Origin: Leucobacter tenebrionis
GTDB lineage: Bacteria > Actinomycetota > Actinomycetes > Actinomycetales > Microbacteriaceae
Direction: 5' to 3'
Assembly: GCF_019884725.1 (NCBI RefSeq)
Contig: NZ_CP082322.1
Span: forward strand, 3,162,001 to 3,226,000
DNA: 64,000 bases
The notes beneath the pieces are model-generated. The model was given only the letters and a program-made list of their open reading frames with translations. It was not told the DNA's origin and did no database searches. How positions within the stretch are numbered: the stretch's first letter is position 1; each line of letters opens with the position of its first letter. Positions 34,136 through 42,578 of the stretch are shown in pieces. The position numbers and the translations under genes are program-made.

Positions 34136-35005
34136 TCAGGCCGCCTGGACGGGCAGGAAGTCGTCCGCGTCGAGGCCGCCCGTCGGGGATACGAAGATGC
34201 GCTTCGTATTGCCGGGATGGGCGGGGTCGAACAGGAGCGGACGACGCTCGCCGACGCCCGGCACCTCGCGCGGCGGAAGCAGCAGGAGGCATTTCACCCA
34301 GCGGCTGTTCCCCGCCGAGTCCTCGAACTTCAGGGTCACTGCGGTGGCCGCCCTCGACGCCTCCACCGAGACCGGCGGCGACTTCACCACCTCGGCTTCG
34401 ACGAGCGAGCCGCTGCGCAGCAGCTCCGCCGCGAGATCGGAGTTGCGGGCGCGGTGCCTGCCCGAGACAAAGCGCATGATCAGGCTCGCGATCCCGAGCA
34501 GAGCCAAGCCCCCTGGCAGCCACCACTGCGCGGAATAGAGGATCCACGCGCCGATGCCCCACTGCTCGTTCTCGTGGAAGACGGGGTCGACCGCGGTGCC
34601 GACGGCGTCGGGAACGGTCCACATGGTCGTCGCGATCCAGGTTCCCAGCGCGAGCCCGAGCAGTACCAGCGTGAGGGGCCCGACGAACGCGAAGTAGGTC
34701 GAGCGGCCCGTGTAGCGGTGATTCCACTTCGAGTACTGGCCGAAGCACAGCATGCTCGCGATGATGCCGAACGGGATGGCGAGCGCTCGCACCGCGACCG
34801 GCACCCCCGACTCCCAGTCGCTGAACACGCTGTTGAGCGCCATGATGCGCATCTGATCGAAGAGGCCGCCGATCCCGAACCCCAGAATCGCAATCGCGAG
34901 AAATCCGCAGAGTCCGTAGGCCAACGTCGCGGTGCGAGCGGAGGCCGACCCCTTGAAGTCGGCGGTCTTGCGGCGTTCGGACTCCAGGGGGTCGGTGAGA
35001 CTCAT
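34136..35005 (-). CDS. Membrane protein with DUF3592-like soluble tail
   Basis: A 289-aa integral membrane protein. Four hydrophobic helices (about residues 28-50, 70-90, 105-127, 155-175) are followed by a cytosolic beta-rich tail with GSLVEAEVVKSPPVSVEA and ERRPLLFDPAHPGNTKRIFV, the kind of small domain seen in DUF3592 proteins, where it ends with the phrase for a value in a stored constant. The function is unknown. It is a separate transcription unit, and the start at ATG 35005 is well supported by the length of the first helix. Confidence 0.75.
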   Translation of the reverse strand: MSLTDPLESERRKTADFKGSASARTATLAYGLCGFLAIAILGFGIGGLFDQMRIMALNSVFSDWESGVPVAVRALAIPFGIIASMLCFGQYSKWNHRYTGRSTYFAFVGPLTLVLLGLALGTWIATTMWTVPDAVGTAVDPVFHENEQWGIGAWILYSAQWWLPGGLALLGIASLIMRFVSGRHRARNSDLAAELLRSGSLVEAEVVKSPPVSVEASRAATAVTLKFEDSAGNSRWVKCLLLLPPREVPGVGERRPLLFDPAHPGNTKRIFVSPTGGLDADDFLPVQAA

Positions 35006-35086
35006 GGATTCGAGTCTATCGAGGGGAGCCGGCGCGGCCCGCGGCGTACCTCGCTAGGGTGAGGTGGGAGGCGGAAGGGGATTCTC

Positions 35087-35710
35087 ATGGCCCATGAATT
35101 CTCGGTCGGGGATCGCGTGTCCCTGAGCCCGGAGGCGGATCCGCCGCTCTTCACCGTCGGGCACTCGAACCGCGAGCTCGACGAGTTCATCGGCCTGCTC
35201 GAGCAGAGCTCGGTCGAGGCGGTGGTCGACGTGCGCAAGCTGCCCGGCTCCCGGCGCTACCCCTGGTTCGACGCCCCCGTCCTCGAAGCCGCACTCGCCG
35301 AGCGCGGGATCGGGTTCTCGCGGATCGAGGCGCTGACCGGCCGCCGTCCGGTGAACCGGGAGGTGCCGTTCGAGGTGAACGCGTGGTGGGAGAACCGCAG
35401 CTTCCACAACTACGCCGACCACGCGCTGTCCGAGGGGTTCCGCGACGCGCTGGCTGAGCTGAGGAGCGTCGGATCGCAGCGGCGCACCGCCGTGATGTGC
35501 TCGGAGGCCGTGTGGTGGCGATGCCACCGCAGGATCATCGCGGACCACCTGCTCGCCGCCGGCGACGAGGTGCAGCACATCCTCGGCCCCGGCCAGGTGA
35601 AACCCGCCGAGCTGAGCGCCGGCGCGGTCGTCGGGGCAGGCGGCGAGGTCACCTATCCGATGGGGGTACTCGCGGCCCCTGCCAAGGGCGGCGAGGGGCG
35701 CATACCCTAA
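35087..35710 (+). CDS. DUF488 domain-containing protein
   Basis: A 207-aa soluble protein. FTVGHSNRELDEFIGLLEQ and VVDVRKLPGSRRYPWFD at the N-terminus and VMCSEAVWWRCHRRIIADHL near residue 140 define DUF488; the conserved Cys/Arg/His in the latter suggests a metal or nucleotide site. The function is not established. Start ATG 35087 with GGAAGGGG 7 nt upstream. The XRE regulator starts 4 nt after the stop, so the two may be co-transcribed. Confidence 0.88.
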   Translation: MAHEFSVGDRVSLSPEADPPLFTVGHSNRELDEFIGLLEQSSVEAVVDVRKLPGSRRYPWFDAPVLEAALAERGIGFSRIEALTGRRPVNREVPFEVNAWWENRSFHNYADHALSEGFRDALAELRSVGSQRRTAVMCSEAVWWRCHRRIIADHLLAAGDEVQHILGPGQVKPAELSAGAVVGAGGEVTYPMGVLAAPAKGGEGRIP

Positions 35711-35714
35711 GAGC

Positions 35715-36596
35715 ATGGATGTGGCAGCTGCGATCCGGGACTTCCTCATGACGCGTCGTGCGAATGTGACGCCGGAGCAGGTCGGGCTGCCCTCCGCGGG
35801 TCGCAGGCGGGTCGCCGGGCTGCGTCGCGAGGAGGTGGCGATGCTCGCCGGCGTGAGTGTCGAGTACTACGTGCAGATCGAACGGGGCAGGCTGGCGGGG
35901 GTCTCCGACGACGTGCTCGGAGCGATCGCCCGGGCGCTGCTGCTCGATGACGTCGAGACCTCGCACTTATTCGACCTCGCGCACGCGGCGCGGGATCGGG
36001 CGAGCCAGCGCCCACGTGCTCGTGCGGCGCAGCTTCCGCAGGGAGTGCGGCTGCTGATCGATGCGATGACCGGCGTGCCGGCGATGGTGCAGAACTCCCG
36101 ACTCGACATTCTCGCCACCAACGCGCTCGGCGCCGCCGTCTTCGCGCCGGTGCTCGAGGCTGAGGCGCCGAACATGGCCCGCTTCGTGTTCTTCGACGCC
36201 CGAGCGCCCGAGTTCTTCACGGCGTGGGAGTCGATCGCCGACGATGCCGCGGCGATGCTCCGCGTGCACGCCGGCAAGAATCCGTACGACCGCTCCCTCT
36301 CGGACCTCGTGGGCGAACTGTCGACCCGCTCCGAGCACTTCGCCCAGCGCTGGGCCAAGCACAATGTGCGGGCGCATCACCGCGGCGTGAAGGCGATCGC
36401 GCACCCGACGGCAGGGGAACTGACCCTGGGGTACGAGTCCATGCAGATCCCGGGCCGCGACGAACTCACCCTGCTCAGCTATCTGCCCGAGCCCGGATCC
36501 CCGTCCGCGGAGCGGCTCGCCCTGCTCGCGAGCTGGGTCACGGCCGAGCAGAGGGAGACGCAGGCGCAAGGGGAGTACCGGCAGTCCCCCCGATAA
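35715..36596 (+). CDS. XRE-family regulator with MmyB-like ligand domain
   Basis: A 293-aa regulator. The N-terminal HTH (about residues 25-80; RRVAGLRREEVAMLAGVSVEYYVQIERG) is followed by the MmyB-type ligand-binding region (about 105-275) with PAMVQNSRLDILATNALGAAVF, ARFVFFDARAPEFF and HHRGVKAIAHPTAGELTLGYES. MmyB-type proteins control genes for metabolism of small organic compounds and often adjoin their target. The hydrolase gene 90 bp downstream is the obvious candidate target. The ligand is unknown. Confidence 0.9.
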   Translation: MDVAAAIRDFLMTRRANVTPEQVGLPSAGRRRVAGLRREEVAMLAGVSVEYYVQIERGRLAGVSDDVLGAIARALLLDDVETSHLFDLAHAARDRASQRPRARAAQLPQGVRLLIDAMTGVPAMVQNSRLDILATNALGAAVFAPVLEAEAPNMARFVFFDARAPEFFTAWESIADDAAAMLRVHAGKNPYDRSLSDLVGELSTRSEHFAQRWAKHNVRAHHRGVKAIAHPTAGELTLGYESMQIPGRDELTLLSYLPEPGSPSAERLALLASWVTAEQRETQAQGEYRQSPR

Positions 36597-36685
36597 CCGC
36601 CGACTGCCTGCCTCGCTCGAAGCTCCCTAACGTGGAAACCGTTCGGCCAGCACGGGCCGACGATCGACACCCACGAGGAGTGATC

Positions 36686-37606
36686 ATGGAATCCATCACG
36701 TTCCCCAACGGCCCCATCGACATGGCTGGCAACCTGTTCAAGCCCGAAGGCTTCGACGCCTCGAAGCGCTACCCGGCCATCGTCACCGTGCACCCAGGCG
36801 GCGGGGTCAAGGAGCAGACCGCGGGTCTGTACGCCGAGAAGCTCGCCGCGCGGGGCTACGTGACCCTCGCGTTCGACGCCTCGCACCAGGGCGAGTCGGG
36901 CGGTGAGCCCCGCCACCTCGAGGATCCCTACGCCCGCGTCGAGGACGTGCGCGCGGCCGTCGACTACCTGCAGACGCTCGACTTCGTCGACGCCGAGCGG
37001 ATCGGCGCTCTCGGCGTCTGCGCGGGCGGCGGGTACGCCGTCAACGCCGCGATGACCGATTACCGCATCAAGGCCCTGACGACCGTGAGCGCGGTCAACA
37101 TCGGCGCCTCGTTCCGCCGCGACTGGTACGGCCAGAACCCCGATTCGGCCGGCGTGCCGACGCTGCAGGCCGTCGCGCAGCAGCGCACCGCCGAGGCGCA
37201 GGGCGCCGACATCGCGTACATTCCGTACGTGCCGGTCGAACCCGACGAGAACACGCCCGCAGACATGGTCGAGGCGAACGAGTACTACCTCACGCCGCGC
37301 GCCTGCCACGCGAACGCCGGCAACAAGTTCCCGCTGACGCGCAGCGTGTCGCGCATCTTCACCTTCGACGCGTTCCACCTGGTCGAGGATCTGCTGCAGC
37401 AGCCGCTGCTCGTCGTCGCCGGCTCGAACGCGGGATCGCTGTGGATGTCGACCGAGCTGCACGGCCGCGCCCGCGTCGCGGGCAAGGAGTTCATGCTCGT
37501 CGACGGCGCCACTCACATGGCGCTCTACGACGTGCCCGAGTACGTCGATCCGGTGGCTGCGAAGGCCGCGGAGTTCTTCGGCACGCACCTCGCAGCGGCC
37601 GAGTGA
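36686..37606 (+). CDS. Alpha/beta hydrolase with Cys-type nucleophile motif (dienelactone-hydrolase-like)
   Basis: A 306-aa cytosolic hydrolase. YPAIVTVHPGGGVKEQT holds the oxyanion loop, and the nucleophile elbow reads GVCAGGGY, with Cys in place of the usual Ser, as in dienelactone hydrolases. DGATHMALYD provides the catalytic His, and the Asp lies in LLVVAGSN or nearby. An insert of about 60 residues (GASFRRDWYGQNPDS onward) caps the site. Start ATG 36686 with GAGGAG 5 nt upstream. It is downstream of the MmyB-type regulator, and a hairpin follows. The natural ester or lactone substrate is unknown. Confidence 0.85.
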   Translation: MESITFPNGPIDMAGNLFKPEGFDASKRYPAIVTVHPGGGVKEQTAGLYAEKLAARGYVTLAFDASHQGESGGEPRHLEDPYARVEDVRAAVDYLQTLDFVDAERIGALGVCAGGGYAVNAAMTDYRIKALTTVSAVNIGASFRRDWYGQNPDSAGVPTLQAVAQQRTAEAQGADIAYIPYVPVEPDENTPADMVEANEYYLTPRACHANAGNKFPLTRSVSRIFTFDAFHLVEDLLQQPLLVVAGSNAGSLWMSTELHGRARVAGKEFMLVDGATHMALYDVPEYVDPVAAKAAEFFGTHLAAAE

Positions 37607-37638
37607 GGTCGGCGCGCCCGTCCGTGGGTTTCGAATGA

Positions 37639-37656
37639 CCGAGATTTGAGTCTCGG
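37639..37656 (+). terminator. Hairpin after the hydrolase gene
   Basis: CCGAGA-N6-TCTCGG, 32 bp after the stop codon. The stem is 6 bp and there is no T-run, so it is a weak candidate. Confidence 0.45.
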
Positions 37657-37723
37657 ATCCGGCCACAGACAGGCGCAAAGCGTTGACGGAGGGCCGGCAG
37701 CGGCGCTCTCAGCGGACAGACGC

Positions 37724-37765
37724 AACTACCCCAGATCCGGGATCTCTCCTGAATCTGGGGTAGTT
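37724..37765. repeat. Perfect 13-bp inverted repeat
   Basis: AACTACCCCAGAT at 37724-37736 and ATCTGGGGTAGTT at 37753-37765, with a 16-nt loop. It lies between the hydrolase gene and the convergent PLDc_N-type gene, so it may terminate both. It shares the GATCC-GGATC flavour of the inverted repeat at 18483. Confidence 0.75.
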
Positions 37766-37852
37766 CACGTCATCTGCGTGACACCTTGGGCAGATGCAGC
37801 AAGATATCCCCGGCGGGGAACTGCTTTGCCGCGTTCTCGTGGACTTCCTCCG

Positions 37853-38074
37853 CTACGCCGCCTCGGAGCGCGGCTCGGTTCGCCGCAGAAGGAACCATGC
37901 GATAGCGCCAGCAAACGGCACGAGGATGATCAGCAGAAGCCACAAGAGAAACTGGAGTGGCCTCAGCGACGTCCGGAACAGCGACACCATTGCGATCAGC
38001 GCGAGCCCGGCTGCGAACATGCAAGCAACGATCATGACGCCGTCAAAGGTAGTCGGAATTAGAGGGTTCATCAT
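37853..38074 (-). CDS. Small membrane protein, PLDc_N-like (cardiolipin synthase N-terminal type)
   Basis: A 73-aa protein with two hydrophobic helices: GVMIVACMFAAGLALIAMVSL and LQFLLWLLLIILVPFAGAIAWF, ending in charged residues (LLRRTEPRSEAA). The second helix with its P-F-x-G-x-I-x-W-F pattern matches the PLDc_N domain found alone in many actinobacterial small proteins and at the front of cardiolipin synthases. The start is at ATG 38072-38074 or the next ATG; GGGAAGGA lies just upstream. The function of the stand-alone form is unknown. Confidence 0.75.
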   Translation of the reverse strand: MMNPLIPTTFDGVMIVACMFAAGLALIAMVSLFRTSLRPLQFLLWLLLIILVPFAGAIAWFLLRRTEPRSEAA

Positions 38075-38113
38075 CGTTCCTTCCCGTTCAGAACAATACT
38101 CGGAACCCGAGGG

Positions 38114-38239
38114 TCATTCCCAAGCGTTCTTGGTGACCTTGTCGGCTGCGTTGCCCGTGAGTACCTGGATCGCCTGCTTGGTGCTCCAGCTGATCTGGCC
38201 CCAGGGGTGGGCACGCCGCGCTTCACGGAGACCTTGCAC
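38114..38239 (-). CDS. Small ORF or gene fragment
   Basis: A possible 41-aa product from GTG 38237-38239, ending ISWSTKQAIQVLTGNAADK and then VTKNAWE. The composition looks protein-like rather than random, but there is no ribosome-binding site and the 5' end overlaps the hydrolase gene by 17 bp. It may be the C-terminal remnant of a longer gene. No family is recognised. Confidence 0.3.
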   Translation of the reverse strand: MQGLREARRAHPWGQISWSTKQAIQVLTGNAADKVTKNAWE

Positions 38240-38921
38240 TTCGCCAATCCGCCGCCCGTCGCACCTCGGCGATCGCGCGCGGGTGGGCGAGGATGCGGAA
38301 GTGCCCGCCCGTCTCGACGCGCACGTTGCGCGCGCCGGCGAGCTCGCTGCCCTCGGGAATGTGCGGGTCGAAGCGGGGATAGACCGAGACGATGCGCGTG
38401 TTCACCTCGAGCGAGCCGGCGAGCCGCGCGAGCGTCGTATTGTCGGGGGAGAAGGATCGCAGCGTGGCTCCGAGCAGGAAGCGCGCGTAGCGGGATCCGC
38501 CGAACGGGGTCGAGATCGCGACCATGCGGCTGACGCGCCGGGCCGACGCCCCGAACGACATGACCTGCTTGCCGATCAGGCCGCCCTTGCTATGCGCGAC
38601 GATCATCACCCCGCTGAGGTCGTGGGCCTCGAGGTACTCGTCGACGAGGCGCGCTCCCTCGGGCACGGGCATGCGGTTGCTGCGCAGCGGATCCACCACG
38701 TGCACCGGATGGCCGCGGCCGTGCAGATCGCGGATCAGCGGCAGCATGAATCGCCAGGGCTCGTAGACGCCGGGGATGACGAGGATCGGAGCGCGCCCGC
38801 TCCCGGCGCCGGGTTCGGCGAACGCCCGCGGATCCGCCCGCGAGAAGAACGCGCGCGCCTGCCACCACCCCGCGTAGAGGTAGTCCGCGATCCACCATCC
38901 CGCCTGCCGTGCGAGTTTCAT
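38223..38921 (-). CDS. Alpha/beta hydrolase, lipase/esterase-like
   Basis: A 232-aa hydrolase. APILVIPGVYEPWRFMLPLI holds the first strand and oxyanion region, the nucleophile elbow is AHSKGG (Ser in a G/A-H-S-K-G motif), and the likely catalytic Asp and His lie in YPRFDPHIPEGS and VETGGHFRILAHP. The fold resembles PGAP1- or triacylglycerol-lipase-type esterases, and the first 20 residues form a short amphipathic stretch and no clear signal peptide. It is separated by 28 bp from ligD on the same strand, so it may be co-transcribed; no functional link is obvious. Confidence 0.8.
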   Translation of the reverse strand: MKLARQAGWWIADYLYAGWWQARAFFSRADPRAFAEPGAGSGRAPILVIPGVYEPWRFMLPLIRDLHGRGHPVHVVDPLRSNRMPVPEGARLVDEYLEAHDLSGVMIVAHSKGGLIGKQVMSFGASARRVSRMVAISTPFGGSRYARFLLGATLRSFSPDNTTLARLAGSLEVNTRIVSVYPRFDPHIPEGSELAGARNVRVETGGHFRILAHPRAIAEVRRAADWRSARSP

Positions 38922-38949
38922 GAGCAGCCCCCGCTCTCCACCCTATGCG

Positions 38950-41496
38950 TCATTCGCCGGAGCCCGCGGCGAGATCCTCGGGGCGCTTGTCGGGCCGCCA
39001 TCCCCGCCACACGGCCTGACGGAAGCTGCCGGTCGCGGTGCGCGCCTTCGACTCGACCTCGGCCACGAGCTCCGGCCGCACCCAGTGAGCGTCGCGTCGC
39101 ACCTCGCGGGGCACCTCGGCTGCGGGTTCGTCGCACTCGAGCGGCGCGAGGCGGTCGCGGATCGCGCGCCGATCCCTCGCCGAGAACCCGGTGCCCACCC
39201 GGCCCGCGTATCGCCAGGCGCCGTCCCGCCAGTCCGCGAGCAGCAGCGACGCGAGACCGCGGGCGTCGGCGGTGCTCTCGCGCCAGCCGATCACCACGGC
39301 CTCCTCGGTGTTGATGAGCGGGAACTTGAGCCAGTCCCCTGAGCGCACCCCCGAGCGGTAGGGGCTCGTCCAGCGCTTCGCCATGACACCCTCGAGGTGC
39401 AGGCCACGGCTCGTCTCCGCCGCATCGCGCGCCTCCCCGGCGAAGACGTCGGGCAGGGCGACCGGCACGTCGGCGTCCTCCTCGACGAGCGCCTCGATCA
39501 GCTCGCGGCGCTGCCGGTAGGGGAGCGCGCGGCAGTCCCGGCCATTGATGCTCAGCACGTCGAACACGAGGTAGGAGGCCGGGGCTTCCCGGCGCGCCCG
39601 CGCCACGTCGGCGCGATTCGTCAGCCCGAAGCGGCGCTGCAGCCGGCCGAAGCTCGGCGCGCCGTCGGGTCCGAGCGCGATGATCTCGCCGTCGAGCACC
39701 GCCTCCTCACCGTTCACCACCGCGGGCAGCTCCGCGAACTCGGGGTACGACGCGGTGAGGTCTCCGTCGGAGCGGCTGCGCAGTGTGCAGCGCTCGCCGT
39801 CGACGAAGGCGAGCGCGCGGATGCCGTCCCACTTCATCTCGAACGCCCACTCGCGCTCGTCGAGGCGGTCGAACTCGGCGGGGGCGCCGCGCTCGGAAAG
39901 CATGGGACGCATGGCGGGGGCCCGGGGCGGGATCGCGGACGGGGGATCGGGGTCCGGTGCGGGATCCGGATTCCGCTTCTTGCCCCGGCCCTGTGCCGCG
40001 GGCTCGTCGCTCATGAGGTGGATCATCCACCGCGGCTTCCCGCCGGCCTCGCCCGCGCGGAACAGCGCGTAGCGCCGCGGCCCGCCGAGGCCGCCGCCCG
40101 GACGACCGGTGAGCCGCACGATCACCTCGTCGTCACGCCACTTCTCGAGCTCGTAGGTGCCGGAGTCCCAGATCTCGACGTTGCCTGCCCCGTACTCGCC
40201 CTTCGGGATGACCCCCTCGAAGTGCCGGTACGACATCGGGTGGTCCTCCGTGGGCACCGCGAGGTGGTTCACCTTCGGGTCGGTCGGCACACCCTTCGGC
40301 AGCGCCCAACTGACGAGCACACCGTCGTGCTCGAGGCGGAAGTCGAAGTGCAGCCGGCGCGCCTCGTGGCGCTGGATCACGAAGACGGGCTCGGCCCGTC
40401 GGGAGCCCTCCGAATCGGGATCGTCGGTGTCGGCCCTGCCGGTCGAACCCTTCGAGTCCTTCGAGACTTTCGCGCCGCCCGAGCCCTTCGAGCCCTTCGC
40501 GCCGCTCGCCGCGGGCACTGGTTCCGGGGTGCGCGCCGCGTCGCGCTTCGCCCGGTACACGGCCAGGCGATCCGACACCGCGTGCGCGTCCGATAACTCC
40601 GCCAGCTCCGCAAGCGGATCGCCCCGCCTCGCGACCCGTTCGAGCACCTCGTGGAACTCGAGCTGCCGCAGGTGGGGCGACGCGAGCTCCCGCCAGGTGC
40701 GCGGGGCGGCGACGGTGGGCGCGATCCTGCCCCTCAGCGAGTACGGTGTGACGGTGGTCTTCGCCGCATTGTTCTGGCTCCAGTCGATGAACACGCGGCC
40801 CGGGCGCAGCGCTCGCTTCATCGAGCTCGTGATGTCGTCGGGGTGGTCGGCCTCGAGCGAGCGGGCCAGTTCGCGCGCCACGGCCGACGCCTGGTCGGAG
40901 GTCTGGGTGCCGTCGAGCGCGGCGTAGAGGTGGATGCCCTTGCTGCCGCTCGTCACCGGGATCGAGGGGAGGCCCATGCCGCGCAGGATGTCGCGCACCA
41001 GGAACGCGACCCGCGCGCACTCGCGCAGCGTCACACCGTCACCCGGGTCGAGGTCGAACACGAGGCGATCCGGATTCCGGGCCTCGCCCTCCGCATCGAA
41101 GCGCCACTGCGGCACATGGATCTCGAGCGCGGCGAGCTGCGCGAGCCAGACGAGCGTCGCCTCGTCGTTCACGAGCGGGTAGTGATTGACGTGATCCTTG
41201 TGCTGGATGCGGCCCGTGCGCACCCAATCGGGGGCGGAATCGCCGATGTCCTTCTGGAAGAACACCTCGCCGCGACCGTCGTCGCCCACGCCGTCGGGCC
41301 AGCGCTTGCGCGTCGCCGGCCGGTCGCGGCAGTGCGGCAGCATCGTCGGCGCGATCGCGCCGTAGTAGCCGATCACGTCTCCCTTGGTGGTTCCGGTAGA
41401 GGGGTAGAGCACCTTGTCGAGGTTCGAGACGCGGATCCGGTGACCGCCCACCTCGACCGTCTGCTGCTTGCGATCCCTGTGTGCTGTGCGGGCCAT
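38950..41496 (-). CDS. ligD: Multifunctional ATP-dependent DNA ligase D (polymerase-PE-ligase)
   Basis: End-processing and sealing enzyme of bacterial non-homologous end joining. 848 aa, domain order as in mycobacteria: primase-type polymerase (about 15-300; DLDPGDGVTLRECARVAF carries the metal-binding Asp pair), 3'-phosphoesterase (about 375-520; HEARRLHFDFRLEHDG), and ATP-dependent ligase (about 545-845) with the adenylated lysine K555 in EMKWDGIRAL. Linkers between domains are low-complexity: GSKGSGGAKVSKDSKGS and PDPAPDPDPP. ATG 41494-41496 was chosen because MARTAHRDRKQQ begins the polymerase domain; the frame stays open upstream as an artefact. It is divergent from ku across 69 bp. Confidence 0.95.
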   Translation of the reverse strand: MARTAHRDRKQQTVEVGGHRIRVSNLDKVLYPSTGTTKGDVIGYYGAIAPTMLPHCRDRPATRKRWPDGVGDDGRGEVFFQKDIGDSAPDWVRTGRIQHKDHVNHYPLVNDEATLVWLAQLAALEIHVPQWRFDAEGEARNPDRLVFDLDPGDGVTLRECARVAFLVRDILRGMGLPSIPVTSGSKGIHLYAALDGTQTSDQASAVARELARSLEADHPDDITSSMKRALRPGRVFIDWSQNNAAKTTVTPYSLRGRIAPTVAAPRTWRELASPHLRQLEFHEVLERVARRGDPLAELAELSDAHAVSDRLAVYRAKRDAARTPEPVPAASGAKGSKGSGGAKVSKDSKGSTGRADTDDPDSEGSRRAEPVFVIQRHEARRLHFDFRLEHDGVLVSWALPKGVPTDPKVNHLAVPTEDHPMSYRHFEGVIPKGEYGAGNVEIWDSGTYELEKWRDDEVIVRLTGRPGGGLGGPRRYALFRAGEAGGKPRWMIHLMSDEPAAQGRGKKRNPDPAPDPDPPSAIPPRAPAMRPMLSERGAPAEFDRLDEREWAFEMKWDGIRALAFVDGERCTLRSRSDGDLTASYPEFAELPAVVNGEEAVLDGEIIALGPDGAPSFGRLQRRFGLTNRADVARARREAPASYLVFDVLSINGRDCRALPYRQRRELIEALVEEDADVPVALPDVFAGEARDAAETSRGLHLEGVMAKRWTSPYRSGVRSGDWLKFPLINTEEAVVIGWRESTADARGLASLLLADWRDGAWRYAGRVGTGFSARDRRAIRDRLAPLECDEPAAEVPREVRRDAHWVRPELVAEVESKARTATGSFRQAVWRGWRPDKRPEDLAAGSGE

Positions 41497-41565
41497 GCTT
41501 ACATGATCGTCGGCGGATCGCGCAAGCAGTAGACCTTTGACAGTCTCGCGAGTTGTACTGTACGT

Positions 41566-42450
41566 ATGAGAGCGATCTGGAGCGGAGCGATCACCTTCGG
41601 GCTCGTCAACGTGCCCGTCAAGCTCTACAGTGCCACCGAGGACCACGACGTCGAGCTGCACCAGGTGCACGACAAGGACGGCGGGCGGATCCGGTATCAG
41701 CGGCGCTGCGAGATCTGCGGCGAGGTGGTCGAGTACGCGCACATCGACAAGGCCTACGCCGACGAGGACGACACGATCGTGCTCACGAAGGAGGAGATCG
41801 CGTCGATTCCGCAGGAGCGGGATCGCGAGATCTCGGTGGTGGAGTTCGTGCCTTCGGATCAGATCGACCCGATGCTGTTCGAGCGCAGCTACTACCTCGA
41901 GCCCACCGGCAAGACGACGAAGGCGTACGTGCTGCTGCGGCGCACGCTCGAGAAGACCGACCGCACCGCGATCGTCGAGTTCGCGCTGCGGCAGAAGACG
42001 CGGCTCGCGGCGCTGCGCGTGCGCGGGGACGTGCTGCTCTTGCAGACGCTGCTGTGGCCCGACGAGATTCGGGACGCGTCGTTTTCTGCGTTGGAGAAGC
42101 GGGTGCGGATCTCGGCGAAGGAGCTGCAGCTGTCGGCGTCGCTCGTGAAGAGCTTCTCGGGGGATTTCGACCCGGCAGCGTTCAAGGACGAGTATCAGGA
42201 GGAGCTGCGGTCGCTCATTGAGGCGAAGCGGCGCGCCGGGGAGGCGCTCGATACGGAGGAGACGTTCGGTTCTGATGCGGATTCTGGCGGCTCCGGCGGC
42301 GGCTCTGGGGATTCCGGCGATGCCGAGGTGATCGACCTCATGGCGGCGCTCAAGCAGAGCGTGCAGAAGTCGCGCGCAGCGAAGAAGAAGGGGCACGGCA
42401 AGGGAACCCGGAGCGGCGGTTCGCGGGGGCGTGCGAAGAAACGAGCGTAG
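41566..42450 (+). CDS. ku: Ku DNA end-binding protein
   Basis: A 294-aa homodimeric ring protein that loads on double-strand DNA ends and recruits LigD. The N-terminal MRAIWSGAITFGLVNVPVKL is diagnostic, with RYQRRCEICGEVVEYAHIDK and VEFVPSDQIDPMLFERSYYL in the core. The C-terminal tail is Gly/Ser-rich then basic (KSRAAKKKGHGKGTRSGG), as in bacterial Ku with Lys-rich DNA-threading tails. TTGACA (41537-41542) lies 24 bp before the ATG. Divergent arrangement with ligD suggests joint control. Confidence 0.95.
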   Translation: MRAIWSGAITFGLVNVPVKLYSATEDHDVELHQVHDKDGGRIRYQRRCEICGEVVEYAHIDKAYADEDDTIVLTKEEIASIPQERDREISVVEFVPSDQIDPMLFERSYYLEPTGKTTKAYVLLRRTLEKTDRTAIVEFALRQKTRLAALRVRGDVLLLQTLLWPDEIRDASFSALEKRVRISAKELQLSASLVKSFSGDFDPAAFKDEYQEELRSLIEAKRRAGEALDTEETFGSDADSGGSGGGSGDSGDAEVIDLMAALKQSVQKSRAAKKKGHGKGTRSGGSRGRAKKRA

Positions 42451-42578
42451 CAGTGATTGCCTTCCGCGCGAATTACATGTCCTAGGGTGAGGGTGTCTTT
42501 GACGACCGCGGTCCCGGGGCGGGGTCTGCGTCAGCTGCGTGTTCTGCTCGCGCGTGGAATCGGGCCCTGCTGTCGGCG

